The notes under the pieces are model-generated. The model did not search any database. It was not told the DNA's origin and saw only the letters and a list, made by a program, of their open reading frames with translations. A DNA stretch of 64,000 bases from Bacillus_BD sp963787345 (GTDB taxonomy: Bacteria; Bacillota; Bacilli; Bacillales; Cytobacillaceae). Made by a program: the position numbers and the translations under genes. Location of the stretch: assembly GCA_963787345.1 (NCBI GenBank), contig CAWBCW010000027.1, forward strand, positions 62,001 through 126,000. The letters run 5' to 3'. Each line of letters opens with the position of its first letter. The first letter of the stretch is position 1. Shown one piece after another: positions 1 through 8,693 of this stretch.

Positions 1-1205
1 GGAGTTCCGAGCGCCCAACAAGCTGTCATGCACTGCATCGTTGGAACGATCCAGCTGACATCTCCAACATCTGTCGAACCGGACAACATCGTTTCTTTTT
101 TACTAAGTGGAGGAATGAGATCCGCTATGTGTTTTTCTTTTAGTTTCATTGCTGTATCCTTATCCATGCTCACTAAAGCAGCGTCACGATCTTCAGGAGA
201 TAATGAATCCCTTATTTCTTTCGCATACTTTTGATCAAACTCATCATACGACGGAACCCCAATCGCTGTTAAGTTTTTGTACATGACATCCGCAAGTATA
301 TTATTTGGAATCAAATCTGAAGCAGCCCCTTCAAATACAGCTTCCACCTTTGTTCCAGTCATCAAGGCCGCGCCTTTTGCAATATCATTCACTCGGTCAG
401 ACAACTCGACGACTTGCTTCTTTTTTGGAGCACGAATTAAATAAGCGACTTCCGCATGTGCTTGTACAACATTCGGAGAGTTTCCGCCTGTATCTGTAAT
501 TGCATAATGGATTCTTGCTTCTGGAATCATGTGTTCCCTTAAGTAGTTAACCCCTACATTCATCAACTCGACTGCATCAAGTGCACTGCGGCCTAAATGA
601 GGGGCAGCGGCAGCATGGGCACTCTTTCCTTTAAAAATAAATCGAACGGCATAGTTCGCAAGCGAGCTGAAGTTCATAATAATCGGCTTTGTTTCCGGGT
701 GCCAAGAAAGCGCAAAATCGACATCATCGAACAATCCTGCTCGGGCCATGTACGCTTTGCCCGATCCGTTTTCTTCAGCTGGACATCCATAATAACGAAC
801 CGTTCCTTTCAATCCTGTTTTCTCCATATACTCTTTTATAGATACGACAGCGGCAAAAGCTCCGGTTCCTAATAAGTTATGCCCACATCCATGTCCATGA
901 CCACCAGCTGAAAGGGGTTCGTTTTTAGTAAGTCCTTTTTTCTGACTTAATCCGGGTAAAGCATCGAATTCACCTAATACCGCCACAACCGGCTTGCCAC
1001 TGCCAAAACTCCCAATAAAACTAGTTTGCAGTCCAGCGACACCCTTTTCAACCTGAAACCCTTCCTCTTCCAATGCTTGACACAAAGTTTCAGCAGATTG
1101 AAACTCTTCAAAGTGTAGTTCAGGCGTTTCCCATATTTTATCGCTTAGTCCGATAAATCGACTCTTGTGTTTCTCTATATAGTCTGAAATAAAAGCTTGT
1201 ACCAA
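1..1205 (-). CDS. M20 family amidohydrolase (AbgB-like), C-terminus beyond window
   Basis: Reading leftward from a TTG at 1205 gives 401 codons without a stop, running off position 1. The protein has the features of M20 metal-dependent amidohydrolases that deacylate N-acyl amino acids or aminobenzoyl-glutamate. There is a GEFDALPG metal-binding stretch, a GHGHGCGHN motif, PAEENGSGK with the paired acidic residues, and a SAHAAAAPH motif typical of the dimerisation/substrate domain. The start is chosen because GGGAGGG lies 6 nt upstream of the TTG. The gene begins 24 bp after the stop of the MFS transporter at 1229-2465 on the same strand, so the two probably form a transport-and-hydrolysis operon. 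The exact substrate cannot be read from sequence. Family assignment is secure; the C-terminus is not visible. Confidence 0.85.
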   Translation of the reverse strand, partial: MVQAFISDYIEKHKSRFIGLSDKIWETPELHFEEFQSAETLCQALEEEGFQVEKGVAGLQTSFIGSFGSGKPVVAVLGEFDALPGLSQKKGLTKNEPLSAGGHGHGCGHNLLGTGAFAAVVSIKEYMEKTGLKGTVRYYGCPAEENGSGKAYMARAGLFDDVDFALSWHPETKPIIMNFSSLANYAVRFIFKGKSAHAAAAPHLGRSALDAVELMNVGVNYLREHMIPEARIHYAITDTGGNSPNVVQAHAEVAYLIRAPKKKQVVELSDRVNDIAKGAALMTGTKVEAVFEGAASDLIPNNILADVMYKNLTAIGVPSYDEFDQKYAKEIRDSLSPEDRDAALVSMDKDTAMKLKEKHIADLIPPLSKKETMLSGSTDVGDVSWIVPTMQCMTACWALGT

Positions 1206-1228
1206 ATCAAACCCTCCCTTACTTCTAT

Positions 1229-2465
1229 TTATGAAGCAGTAGCCTTTTCATTTTTATTCGTCAGCAATTCCCCTTTTTCATAGTTAATGGTCAAAAGCGC
1301 AACCGCACAGATAAATGCAAAAACAATCAACATCCAAAAAGCGGCATTAAACGATCCGTTAAAAGCATCAACAATAAATCCAATCGCCAGCGGTGTAATA
1401 AAACCAGCAAGTTGTCCGCCTGTGTTTACGAGTCCCATCCCAGAACCGGCTACAGATGATGGTAAATTTTTAAGTACGATTGCTGGCAATAGAATGACCA
1501 CAAAGGAAATAATCAACATGATAACGGTTTGAAACATAATAAAAGAAGTTACCGTTGAGGCTGTAAACATAAGGTATAGCAGGACTGAAATACCGACACA
1601 AGCAAATGCACCTGCTATTTTTTCACGTCCTTTTGATAACCGGTCAATGAAGTAACCACTTAAAAGCATGCCCAAAAGTTGAGCGATTCCTGGTATCGTC
1701 TGCAGCCACCCTAATGAAACTAAGTTCAATCCGCGAACATTCACTAAATAAGTTGGTATCCATGTTGCAAGACCCCAGTTAACTGCGTACAAGCTAAAAT
1801 AAGCGATAAATAAATTTAACATCAAAGGTGTCTTAAACAACATTTTAAAAGAACCTTTTTGAACCCCTGTTGAATTCTGTGTATTCATGTTGTCATTGTT
1901 GTTTGAAACCTTAATCGAACGCCAATATAATGCCGCAATAATCGCTCCGACTAATCCAATAATAATGAAGGTGGTCCGCCAACCAATCGTTGTAAGGAAT
2001 GCAACGGAAACAATCGGGACAATAAGGGCAACAATTCCGCCAGATGATAACATGATCGACATAGCCCCAGCCCGTTTATCTTCTGGAAACACTTGGGAGA
2101 TGATTTTAGAGCTAGACGGTTGAAATCCGCCTTCCCCAATCCCAAACAAAAAACGAATGACAACCATTGAAGCCAACGACCACGCCACACCGGATAATCC
2201 CGTAAAAACAGACCACAAAATAACGGAGGCAATTAAAACTCTTCCTGGCACCAAATCGATCAGCCAGCCATCCTCCAGGCAGCTGCATGATCGCATATCC
2301 AGCGAAAAAACTGCTGAGAATGAGCCCTGTTGATGATGCACTTAAATTTAAGTCTTCTGTAATGGACAAGACCGCATAATTCATAATATAACGATCCAAA
2401 TTTCCTAAAGCCCACCCTAAAAAAAGTAAAGTTAATATCCAATTTCTTTTTTGCTTTGACACCAT
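1229..2465 (-). pseudogene. MFS transporter (anion:cation symporter-like), one +1 frameshift
   Basis: Two overlapping reading frames together encode a 12-TM major facilitator of about 411 residues. The first part starts MVSKQKRNW (ATG 2465, GGGGGAAGG upstream) and includes GGWLADRFGARK, the loop 2-3 motif. The second resumes with LIASVILWS and runs to the end at 1229. The switch lies around 2239-2246, where the coding strand reads GCC AGG AAG A GTT TTA; removing one A restores a single frame. The total of 1237 nt is 3n+1. It probably imports the substrate of the downstream M20 amidohydrolase. The single extra base could be a sequencing error, in which case this is an intact gene. Confidence 0.75.
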
Positions 2466-2681
2466 TTCTTCCTTCCCCCTAAATTTCATCTTTACAATGG
2501 ACTTGCATCATAGTTTCTAAAATATTTTCCCCAAAAATACAAAAAACAACCTTTTTTGCAAATGCTGAGGATCCGTTAGATTAGGGAGTGGGAACCATTG
2601 TGTCTAAAAATTCACAAAAGTATAATAAATAATGTATAATAATAGAGAATCAATACATCTATGTGAGAGGAGAAATGAATA

Positions 2682-3044
2682 ATGAGAAAGTCCTATCTTA
2701 ATAGCGGAGTTCTAATCCTTATGGTTATTGCTTTTCTTTTCACGTACATAGCATTTCCTTATTTGTATGAAGTTATTTTTGATGTAAAGCCTTATTTCAA
2801 TTCGTACATTGTCGTTTTCCCAATTTTCTATGCTTTAATGGGAACTTTAAGAAAAGAGAATAGATTAAATCATTTTTCATTAAGTATTAAGACCGGTTTA
2901 ATAACGTTCATTCCTGGATTCGTTTTATCTTTCTTTTACTTCCCTGGAAAGCTCGCCTACTTTGCGTTATTTTACTATTTCCAACTTAAAGAACACGAAA
3001 AGAATATAAATGTTAATAATAAATCTCGTGACATCATAGCCTGA
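2682..3044 (+). CDS. small membrane protein of unknown function
   Basis: 120 codons preceded by a GAGAGGAGAA ribosome binding site. The product begins MRKSYLNSG and has about three or four hydrophobic segments (roughly residues 8-30, 40-57, 70-88 and a short one near 95), followed by a charged tail rich in Lys, Glu and Asn. No family is recognised. It precedes a GNAT gene by 44 bp and may be co-transcribed with it. An integral membrane protein is clear; its function is not. Confidence 0.65.
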   Translation: MRKSYLNSGVLILMVIAFLFTYIAFPYLYEVIFDVKPYFNSYIVVFPIFYALMGTLRKENRLNHFSLSIKTGLITFIPGFVLSFFYFPGKLAYFALFYYFQLKEHEKNINVNNKSRDIIA

Positions 3045-3088
3045 CAGAAAGAAATAATTTTATGAATTCAGATAAAGGTGGGTTTTTT

Positions 3089-3526
3089 ATGAGTAGTTTA
3101 ACCATCAGGGAACTTCAATCACGTAAAGAAATCATTGAAGCCTTTCCAGTTATGAGACAGCTGCGAACACATCTTGATGAAAGCTCTTATTTGGATCTAG
3201 TTAGTGAAGCACAGGTAAAAGAAGGGTATAGATTATTCGCCTTATTCAGTGGAAACCATATCGTCGCGGTTATCGGCTTCCAGCCAATGATCAATCTTTA
3301 TTATGGGAGACATATTTGGGTTTGTGATTTAGTTACAGATGCAAATACACGTTCAGAAGGATACGGTGAAAAGCTACTTTCATATGTTCATAAATGGGCG
3401 AATGAAAATAAATACGAAAACATTGCATTATCTTCAGGATTACAGCGTACAGATGCACACCGGTTTTATGAAAATAAAATGGATTATGATAAAGTAAGTT
3501 ATGTATTTAAAAAGTCTTTGAAATAA
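3089..3526 (+). CDS. GNAT family N-acetyltransferase
   Basis: 145-residue protein with the GNAT fold pattern: a beta-strand segment HIWVCDLVTDANTRSEGYG containing the R/Q-x-x-G-x-G/A-like acetyl-CoA pyrophosphate loop (RSEGYGEKL), then a helix and a C-terminal ALSSGLQRTDAHRFYE segment typical of the last strand and helix. I place the start at 3089 because AAAGGTGGG lies 6 nt upstream; the in-frame ATG at 3062 has no such site. The acceptor substrate is unknown. It ends before a bidirectional hairpin terminator. Confidence 0.85.
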   Translation: MSSLTIRELQSRKEIIEAFPVMRQLRTHLDESSYLDLVSEAQVKEGYRLFALFSGNHIVAVIGFQPMINLYYGRHIWVCDLVTDANTRSEGYGEKLLSYVHKWANENKYENIALSSGLQRTDAHRFYENKMDYDKVSYVFKKSLK

Positions 3527-3582
3527 GTAAGGCGTGGGGACAGTTTACTTTTTTCCTAAGATTTAGCACTTCGATATTATAG

Positions 3583-3625
3583 AAAAAAGCTGATCATCAG
3601 TTGCATTTCTGATCATCAGCTTTTT
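3583..3625. terminator. bidirectional intrinsic terminator
   Basis: Perfect inverted repeat AAAGCTGATCATCAG / CTGATCATCAGCTTT around TTGCATTT, with an A-run on the left and a T-run on the right. It serves the converging GNAT gene (+) and HesB-like gene (-). Confidence 0.85.
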
Positions 3626-3648
3626 GTCTATTGTATTAAAACCCGTAG

Positions 3649-3936
3649 CTAAACAAGTAATACTTTAAATTGTCCGCCACCTAATACGTTCTTTACATAA
3701 TCTATTTTGGCATTTTCAAAATAAACTTGATCTTTTTCATGAACTAAAAATTGAATCCCTTCCAATTCAGTGATTTCATCATGATTTAAAGCCGACTCCT
3801 CCAGAGTCAGTCGAAGCTGAGGGCCTCCTCAACCAATTCCCATTTCTAATCGGATGAAAGGCTTCTTCCCCTCATCAATGACATCTTGAACTTCATTCTT
3901 AATTTTCATTATCGCTGCCTGCGTTACTTTAACCAT
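3649..3936 (-). CDS. HesB/IscA-like protein with in-frame TGA, candidate selenoprotein
   Basis: From ATG 3936 to TAG 3649 there are 96 codons in one frame, interrupted only by TGA at codon 36 (3831-3829). The surrounding protein reads RLEMGIG-(TGA)-GGPQLRLTLEES and continues to GGGQFKVLLV, a complete small HesB/IscA (iron-sulfur biogenesis) domain. The TGA falls at the position of the conserved Cys (GIG-C-GGP). A related family of HesB-like proteins is known in which this residue is selenocysteine. A stem-loop follows the TGA at bacterial SECIS distance (separate entry). AGAGGGG lies 13 nt before the ATG, a rather long spacing, and a good sigma-A promoter lies upstream. The alternative is a Cys (TGT/TGC) to TGA nonsense mutation. 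Absence of any other lesion favours a living gene. No Sec machinery is visible in this window. Confidence 0.7.
3792..3810 (-). promoter_or_regulatory. candidate bacterial SECIS stem-loop
   Basis: On the coding strand CTGACTC-TGGAG-GAGTCGG forms a 7-bp stem (one G-U pair) with a 5-nt loop whose second base is G. The loop begins 25 nt after the TGA codon of the HesB-like gene. Published bacterial SECIS rules require a small hairpin shortly after the UGA with a G among the first loop bases, which this meets. Assignment is inference from geometry only. Confidence 0.5.
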
Positions 3937-3981
3937 TTATCGTTGTTTTCCCCTCTTTATCATATTTCCTTACCCACTACT

Positions 3982-4009
3982 AGTATAAGCAACTTTATCT
4001 TACTAACAA
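3982..4009 (-). promoter_or_regulatory. sigma-A type promoter for the HesB-like gene
   Basis: Coding strand TTGTTA, 16 nt, TATACT, located 46 nt or more upstream of the ATG at 3936. Good match to the vegetative consensus. Confidence 0.5.
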
Positions 4010-4023
4010 AATAGATTTTTGCA

Positions 4024-4326
4024 TTACCCCCACCACATCGCCAAAACAAAAATAGACCAAAGAGAAATTGGTACACCGATAAATCCGATCACATACAGGT
4101 ATATACTAAATTTATCTTTTTTAATGATTTGCTTTTTAGTATAGATGTACATCAATAATACAGTAACTCCATACAAGAAAACACTTGTGATAGTAATTAC
4201 AGTTAAATAGTATATTGGGTGTATTTTCGCAATATTTTCATTCAGGAAATAAGCGATTCCCTGACCATATATTCCCAATATCGATGCTATGATCAGACTT
4301 CCAAAAACAAGAATATTAACTTTCAT
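4024..4326 (-). CDS. small membrane protein, full-length paralogue of the 11455-11720 remnant
   Basis: About 100 residues starting MKVNILVFGSLIIASILG, with a GGGGTGG ribosome binding site 8 nt before the ATG at 4326. An earlier in-frame ATG at 4374 lacks one. Three hydrophobic segments are visible: an N-terminal one followed by YGQGIAYFLNE, a central one (YYLTVITITSVFLYG) and a C-terminal one ending LAMWWG. No known family is recognised. A decayed copy of the same gene lies at 11455-11720, so this family has been duplicated in this genome. Confidence 0.6.
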   Translation of the reverse strand: MKVNILVFGSLIIASILGIYGQGIAYFLNENIAKIHPIYYLTVITITSVFLYGVTVLLMYIYTKKQIIKKDKFSIYLYVIGFIGVPISLWSIFVLAMWWG

Positions 4327-4524
4327 CAACATTTCCACCCCAATAAAATTAACATGATGATGAAATTTTATCATCTATCCTTTGAAAGAAAAACATACAT
4401 CTTTTTTATTATTAAATAGACTTTTTTTGGTACGATATAAATATTAGAATACATGAGTGATTCAAAAGTTTCGGATTTACAAGATACTCTTACACAACCT
4501 AACAAACACAATTTATCTTAAGGA

Positions 4525-5751
4525 GTGGTTATCATCGCACGTGTATTATTTATTAATGCTGGATCAGAAGGTCATATCAATCCAACGATTGGAGTTGTGC
4601 AAGAGCTCATTTCACGTGGAGAAGAGGTCGTGTACTTTACGGTAGAAGCTTTTCGAGAACGTGTAGAGAAGACAGGTGCTACTGTACGAACCTTTGACAG
4701 TGAAAAGTTTATAAAAGCCTTTATCTCAGGTGGAAGAAATTATTTGATCGAAAGAATCAACGGTCTATTGTTAACAGCAGATATCGTGATTCCTAGTGTT
4801 TTGGAGCAAATCGAAGGAGAACATTTTGATTATATTATCCATGATTCTATGTTTGGTTGTGGATATTTACTCGCAAAAATCCTTAAACTCCCAGCCATAA
4901 ATTCTTGTACTTCTTTTGCACAGTCAAAAGAATCATTCAATAAAATGTTTGAACAACATACTAAAAAAATTCCTACAGAAGTGGTTAAACCTTTAAATGA
5001 AAAATTTCAAAGCCTAACAGCAATTGTGAAAGAAAAATATGATGTGGAAATTCCTTCTCCTTACGAAGTTTATTGTAATCCTGCTCCACTTACGATTGTG
5101 TATACAACGCGGGAGTTTCAACCTTTTGGAGAAGCATTTTGCCAAACTTACAAGTTTGTAGGTCCATCCATTGCTTCACGATTAACTCAAGATCACTTTG
5201 ACCTTACTTCAATTAAGAGAAAAAGCCCTATTTTCATTTCACTGGGTACTGTTTTTAATCAAGCAATTGATTTCTATAAGCGTTGTTTTAAAGCATTCGA
5301 GGACACTAATCATACAGTTGTTATGTCCATTGGAGAAAAAGTAAAAATATCTGATTTAGGAGAGATTCCGAAAAATTTCATTGTAAAAAATTACGTTCCT
5401 CAAACAGAGATCCTGAAATACACTAAATTATTTATTACTCATGGAGGCATGAACAGTACCCATGAAGGACTCTATTACGGGGTTCCGCTCATCGTTATCC
5501 CACAAAGCGCTGATCAGCCAATCATTGCCGAGCAAGTTGTAAATATTGGAGCTGGGATTAAATTACAAATGGAATCCTTTACTCCAGATCAACTACTTGA
5601 TACCGTTGATCAAGTGTTAAACCATCCATCTTATAAAAAAGCGGTCGCAAATATTAGAGAATCCTTTCAAAAATCGGGTGGGTATCACAAAGCTGTTGAA
5701 GAGATTTTTAAATTTAAAAATTCAATTGGAATGAAAGACAAGGACCTTTAA
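4525..5751 (+). CDS. MGT-family (UDP-glycosyl) glycosyltransferase
   Basis: About 405 residues with GT-B fold features of macrolide-type UDP-glycosyltransferases. The N-terminal FINAGSEGHINPT binds acceptor; FISLGTVFNQ starts the second domain; and the donor-binding signature THGGMNSTHEGLYYGVPL is followed by DQP. It would transfer a sugar to a hydrophobic small molecule or lipid in the cytosol. The start is odd. The only in-frame NTG is GTG 4525, which overlaps the AAGGAG ribosome binding site. An ATC at 4534 sits 8 nt after that site, exactly where homologues would begin (M-A-R-V-LFINAG). A hairpin terminator follows. Confidence 0.85.
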   Translation: MVIIARVLFINAGSEGHINPTIGVVQELISRGEEVVYFTVEAFRERVEKTGATVRTFDSEKFIKAFISGGRNYLIERINGLLLTADIVIPSVLEQIEGEHFDYIIHDSMFGCGYLLAKILKLPAINSCTSFAQSKESFNKMFEQHTKKIPTEVVKPLNEKFQSLTAIVKEKYDVEIPSPYEVYCNPAPLTIVYTTREFQPFGEAFCQTYKFVGPSIASRLTQDHFDLTSIKRKSPIFISLGTVFNQAIDFYKRCFKAFEDTNHTVVMSIGEKVKISDLGEIPKNFIVKNYVPQTEILKYTKLFITHGGMNSTHEGLYYGVPLIVIPQSADQPIIAEQVVNIGAGIKLQMESFTPDQLLDTVDQVLNHPSYKKAVANIRESFQKSGGYHKAVEEIFKFKNSIGMKDKDL

Positions 5752-5780
5752 GAATAGCTGCCCTAAAGGTCTTTTACGTC
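5743..5780 (+). terminator. intrinsic terminator after the glycosyltransferase
   Basis: GACCTTTA ... TAAAGGTC stem, loop of 13 nt, followed by CTTTTACGTCTTTG. It overlaps the end of the gene. Confidence 0.6.
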
Positions 5781-5911
5781 TTTGTTTTTCTTATCCTCAC
5801 AATACCTACTTAAAATGAGGGCTAATTCCCCTTTAAATTTTATTATTTATGCAAATAATAAAAGAAAATAAGTTCATCTATTATGTTTACTTGAAAAGGA
5901 GAAGACCCGTT

Positions 5912-6220
5912 ATGAATCAGCAACAACCAGAGCAGTCTCAAAGTTTTCAACAACAACAACTTCAAGAGTATCAACCGCAAATGGAACAGCAATTTCAAGA
6001 GCAAAAAAAGCAAGTAATGCAAGACCTGCTGCAAACTGAACAAACCGTATAACAAAGTACTTCCACAAATAGTCTGTAGTCACTACAACAAGCCCAGCAA
6101 AAATTGCAACAGGCAACACAGCAATTAAATCAAATACAAGGAATTGCTGTGACCCAAGCTGCCACAGCGAAACAACAGCAATTAGAGCAAGTACAACAAC
6201 AAATTGAACAGGCTTCCTAA
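5912..6220 (+). pseudogene. glutamine-rich small protein gene with two in-frame stops
   Basis: The ATG at 5912 follows AAGGAG by 11 nt. The frame encodes a very Gln-rich, presumably coiled-coil, hydrophilic protein (MNQQQPEQSQSFQQQQ...) of 102 codons ending at TAA 6220. It is interrupted by TAA (6050-6052) and TAG (6080-6082). Codon use and Gln content continue unchanged after both stops (QAQQKLQQATQQLNQIQG ... EQVQQQIEQAS), and no base is inserted or lost. Both stops can be derived from Gln codons (CAA and CAG) by one C to T change. The first 46 codons could still be made as a short peptide. No family is recognised. Confidence 0.55.
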
Positions 6221-6273
6221 ACGTTCAGTCTAATCGTATCACTTAATGAAGAAAATAATAGTTTTAAGAAAGG

Positions 6274-6813
6274 TTAACAAAAAGGGCTATCCAGAAAGTT
6301 GCTATTTTCCAACTCTTTTGATGCCCCTTTTAGGTTATATTTTAGGATGATTTCCGTTTTACAGACTGTCACCCCTTCATCAAGCACGGCTTTTACAGCC
6401 TCTTTTATTTCCTGATATCCCGTACAACAGCAAAGGTTTGAAGACATCCATTCTTCAATGATTTGATCATCTGCATTTGGATGCCTTTTTACCAATACGT
6501 AGGTGTTTAAAATAAATCCTGGGGTACAATAGCCACATTGTATGGCCCATTTGTCTTTAAAAATTTTCGGAATAGGCGACTCCATCATGCCTTCAATGGT
6601 GGTAATCGGTTGATTCATGTTTTCAATGGATAATGTAAGATAGGAGTGCATCGGCTCCCCGTTTATAAGTACCGTACACGCTCCGCAATCTCCATTTTCA
6701 CAAGCCCGTTTTGCTCCCGTTAACCCAAGTTGTTCTCGTAATGTTTGCAATAAAGTATCGGCTGAACGAATCATCACATCTTTCGTTTCTCCATTCACAT
6801 GAAGACTTATCAC
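6274..6813 (-). CDS. orphan 2Fe-2S subunit of a molybdenum hydroxylase (CoxS/PucE-like), altered ligands
   Basis: The 179-residue product has the two-cluster architecture of xanthine dehydrogenase/CO dehydrogenase small subunits. The N-terminal plant-ferredoxin-like domain has Cys38, Cys43 and Cys46 (CENGDCGAC). The C-terminal helical domain has CGYCTPG (Cys93, Cys96) and LCCCTGY (Cys128, Cys130). The fourth ligand of the first cluster, normally Cys in the S-C-L segment, is Tyr58 here (MHSYLTL). The usual NLCRCTGY has become NLCCCTGY. No molybdopterin or FAD subunit gene adjoins it. The GTG start has no clear ribosome binding site. The tail after residue 150 is unlike the family. Probably a remnant or decaying gene; the family call itself is firm. 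Confidence 0.75.
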   Translation of the reverse strand: MISLHVNGETKDVMIRSADTLLQTLREQLGLTGAKRACENGDCGACTVLINGEPMHSYLTLSIENMNQPITTIEGMMESPIPKIFKDKWAIQCGYCTPGFILNTYVLVKRHPNADDQIIEEWMSSNLCCCTGYQEIKEAVKAVLDEGVTVCKTEIILKYNLKGASKELENSNFLDSPFC

Positions 6814-7128
6814 CGTTTTAGAAGACCCTATAGGTTAAATGTGGTAATCCCATGAATGCCAATGCAATGAGCCAAATGATAATAGGAACCAATAACTAGA
6901 CTATATTAGTCACCTTATTTCGAGCAGATTATCCATTGATTAATACTATTTATGATCTAATATCCCCATATAGATGGATGCCATCCAAGAAAATATATCT
7001 TGAGTTATGCTATATTATAAAAAAAACATCCCCCTAAAGATGGTTGACGTTAATGGACTTATATTTTTACCATTTCATTTTATGCATTTTTTTTAAGAGG
7101 CACTCTGATATTTATAGGAGAAAAATAA

Positions 7129-7248
7129 TTGAGAAGATTACTTTATAAATTCATAATTCCAGCCATTACAAATCGACGTTTCCTCATTACATTAACAATT
7201 TTTTCTACAATACTGATTGCTATTTCTACTATATACCGAACCGAATAG
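7129..7248 (+). CDS. possible 39-residue membrane peptide upstream of the ger operon
   Basis: TTG start with AGGAG 8 nt upstream. The product has a basic N-terminus (LRRLLYKF), then one hydrophobic stretch, and ends IYRTE. It lies 74 bp before the germination gene gerA-type and could be a leader peptide or small subunit. The rest of 6814-7322 (509 bp, apart from this ORF) is AT-rich and shows nothing else I can name. Confidence 0.3.
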   Translation: MRRLLYKFIIPAITNRRFLITLTIFSTILIAISTIYRTE

Positions 7249-7322
7249 CACCAATGCTTAATGAATAATCTTCCACCTCTCGGGAATTATAAAATTGATT
7301 TTACAAACCTGGGGGATCGTTT

Positions 7323-8690
7323 ATGGATACTTTTAATAAGGGAATGGGGAAATTTCAAGCAAAAGAAGTAATGGATTGGTTATCAGCTCGATTAAAACCA
7401 ACGTTTGATTTAGTCGAAAAACAGCTTGAACACCGAAGAAAGGAGGCGAAACTCCTTTTCATCAAAACCCTTGTTGGAGGGGATAAAGTCCAACAAATGA
7501 TCATCAAACCCTTTTTTGAAATGGAAACAGAAGAGGATTTGAAGGCCTATTTTTCATCGCTTCCTGATCAACAAGATATTACTTCGAGAGAGCAGATATT
7601 GGAAGAGTTAACAAAAGGGAGTGTGGTGGTGGTCATGCAAGACCTTGTCTTCATGTTTGACATGAAAACCGTGAACACAAACACGGTGCCTCCTACCATG
7701 CTGGAAACGACCTTACAAGGCCCTCAAACTTCCTTAAGTGAAGACCTACAAACGAATGTGAATCTCATTCGACATCGCTATCATCAGCCTTCTTTATCGG
7801 TTGAGACGGTGGAGGTGGGGAAAAAATCCAATCAATCATTAGCAATTATCTATGATAGAGATTTGGTAAATCACGATGTCCTAGACATCATCAAAACTAA
7901 AATAAAGAACCTAGATGAACCCATCATTCAATCCACAGCTGAATTACAGAGAATATTGAATGGGAAAAGATATGCCCTCTTTCCTTCTATGATGTCGACG
8001 GAAAGAACAGACCGCATCGTTTATAATCTTTCCGGCGGAAAAGTCGTCTTACTCTTAGATGGGAATCCAACTACTGTCATCGCACCTTCTGTTTTTTTCG
8101 ATTTCATGTCAGCAATGGACGATAATTATCATTCGTATTGGTATACAAAGTTTGGAAGAATTATTCGTTATTTGGGGTTGTTTACATCCCTTATTCTCCC
8201 TGGATTTTATGTGGCGGCTACCTCCTATAACCCGGAAATCCTTCAATCCCAACTAGCCCTATCTGTTGCAGGAAGCCGTGTAGGAGTTCCTTATCCATCA
8301 TATATGGAAGTATTATTCATGTTGGTTTTTATGGAACTTTTAGTTGAAGCAAGCATTCGTCTTCCTAGGTCGATCAGTGGAGCAGCTACAACAGTAGGAG
8401 GATTAATTTTAGGAACGGCGGTGACGGAAGCCACATTAGCATCCAATATTATGATTATTGTCGTTGCAGCCGTAGCGATTTGCAATTTTGCCATTCCGAT
8501 AAGTGAGTTAAATCATTCCATCCGCGTGTTAAAATATGTTCTGATTTTATTTGCATCGATGGCTGGTGTGGCGGGGTTACTTCTTTCGTTAATTGGGATT
8601 ATCATGTATTTAACACAAATGAGAAGCTTTGGTGAACCTTATTTAAAGTTATATATTCAAAGAAAAGCTTCCGAAAATAAAGGGATGTAG
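7323..8690 (+). CDS. GerA-family spore germinant receptor subunit A
   Basis: 455 residues. The N-terminal half is the soluble GerA ligand-sensing domain with the family segments LQGPQTSLSEDLQTN and SGGKVVLLLDG. The C-terminal half (from about residue 270) holds some five or six membrane helices including VPYPSYMEVLFML and the ELLVEASIRLP motif. With the B and C subunits it forms the germinant receptor in the spore inner membrane that senses nutrients. It is the first gene of a compact operon (3 bp to the B gene). GGGGG precedes the ATG. The N-terminus is somewhat shorter than the usual 480-500 residues. The ligand cannot be predicted. Confidence 0.93.
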   Translation: MDTFNKGMGKFQAKEVMDWLSARLKPTFDLVEKQLEHRRKEAKLLFIKTLVGGDKVQQMIIKPFFEMETEEDLKAYFSSLPDQQDITSREQILEELTKGSVVVVMQDLVFMFDMKTVNTNTVPPTMLETTLQGPQTSLSEDLQTNVNLIRHRYHQPSLSVETVEVGKKSNQSLAIIYDRDLVNHDVLDIIKTKIKNLDEPIIQSTAELQRILNGKRYALFPSMMSTERTDRIVYNLSGGKVVLLLDGNPTTVIAPSVFFDFMSAMDDNYHSYWYTKFGRIIRYLGLFTSLILPGFYVAATSYNPEILQSQLALSVAGSRVGVPYPSYMEVLFMLVFMELLVEASIRLPRSISGAATTVGGLILGTAVTEATLASNIMIIVVAAVAICNFAIPISELNHSIRVLKYVLILFASMAGVAGLLLSLIGIIMYLTQMRSFGEPYLKLYIQRKASENKGM

Positions 8691-8693
8691 ACA

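Noticed and set aside
3829..3831. Treating the HesB-like gene as a simple pseudogene
   Set aside because: It has no other lesion, the stop is specifically TGA at the selenocysteine position of a known family, and a suitable hairpin follows; kept as a coding gene with reservation.
4219..4419. 66-codon plus-strand ORF opposite the small membrane gene
   Set aside because: Antisense to a better-supported gene with a ribosome binding site and a recognisable paralogue.
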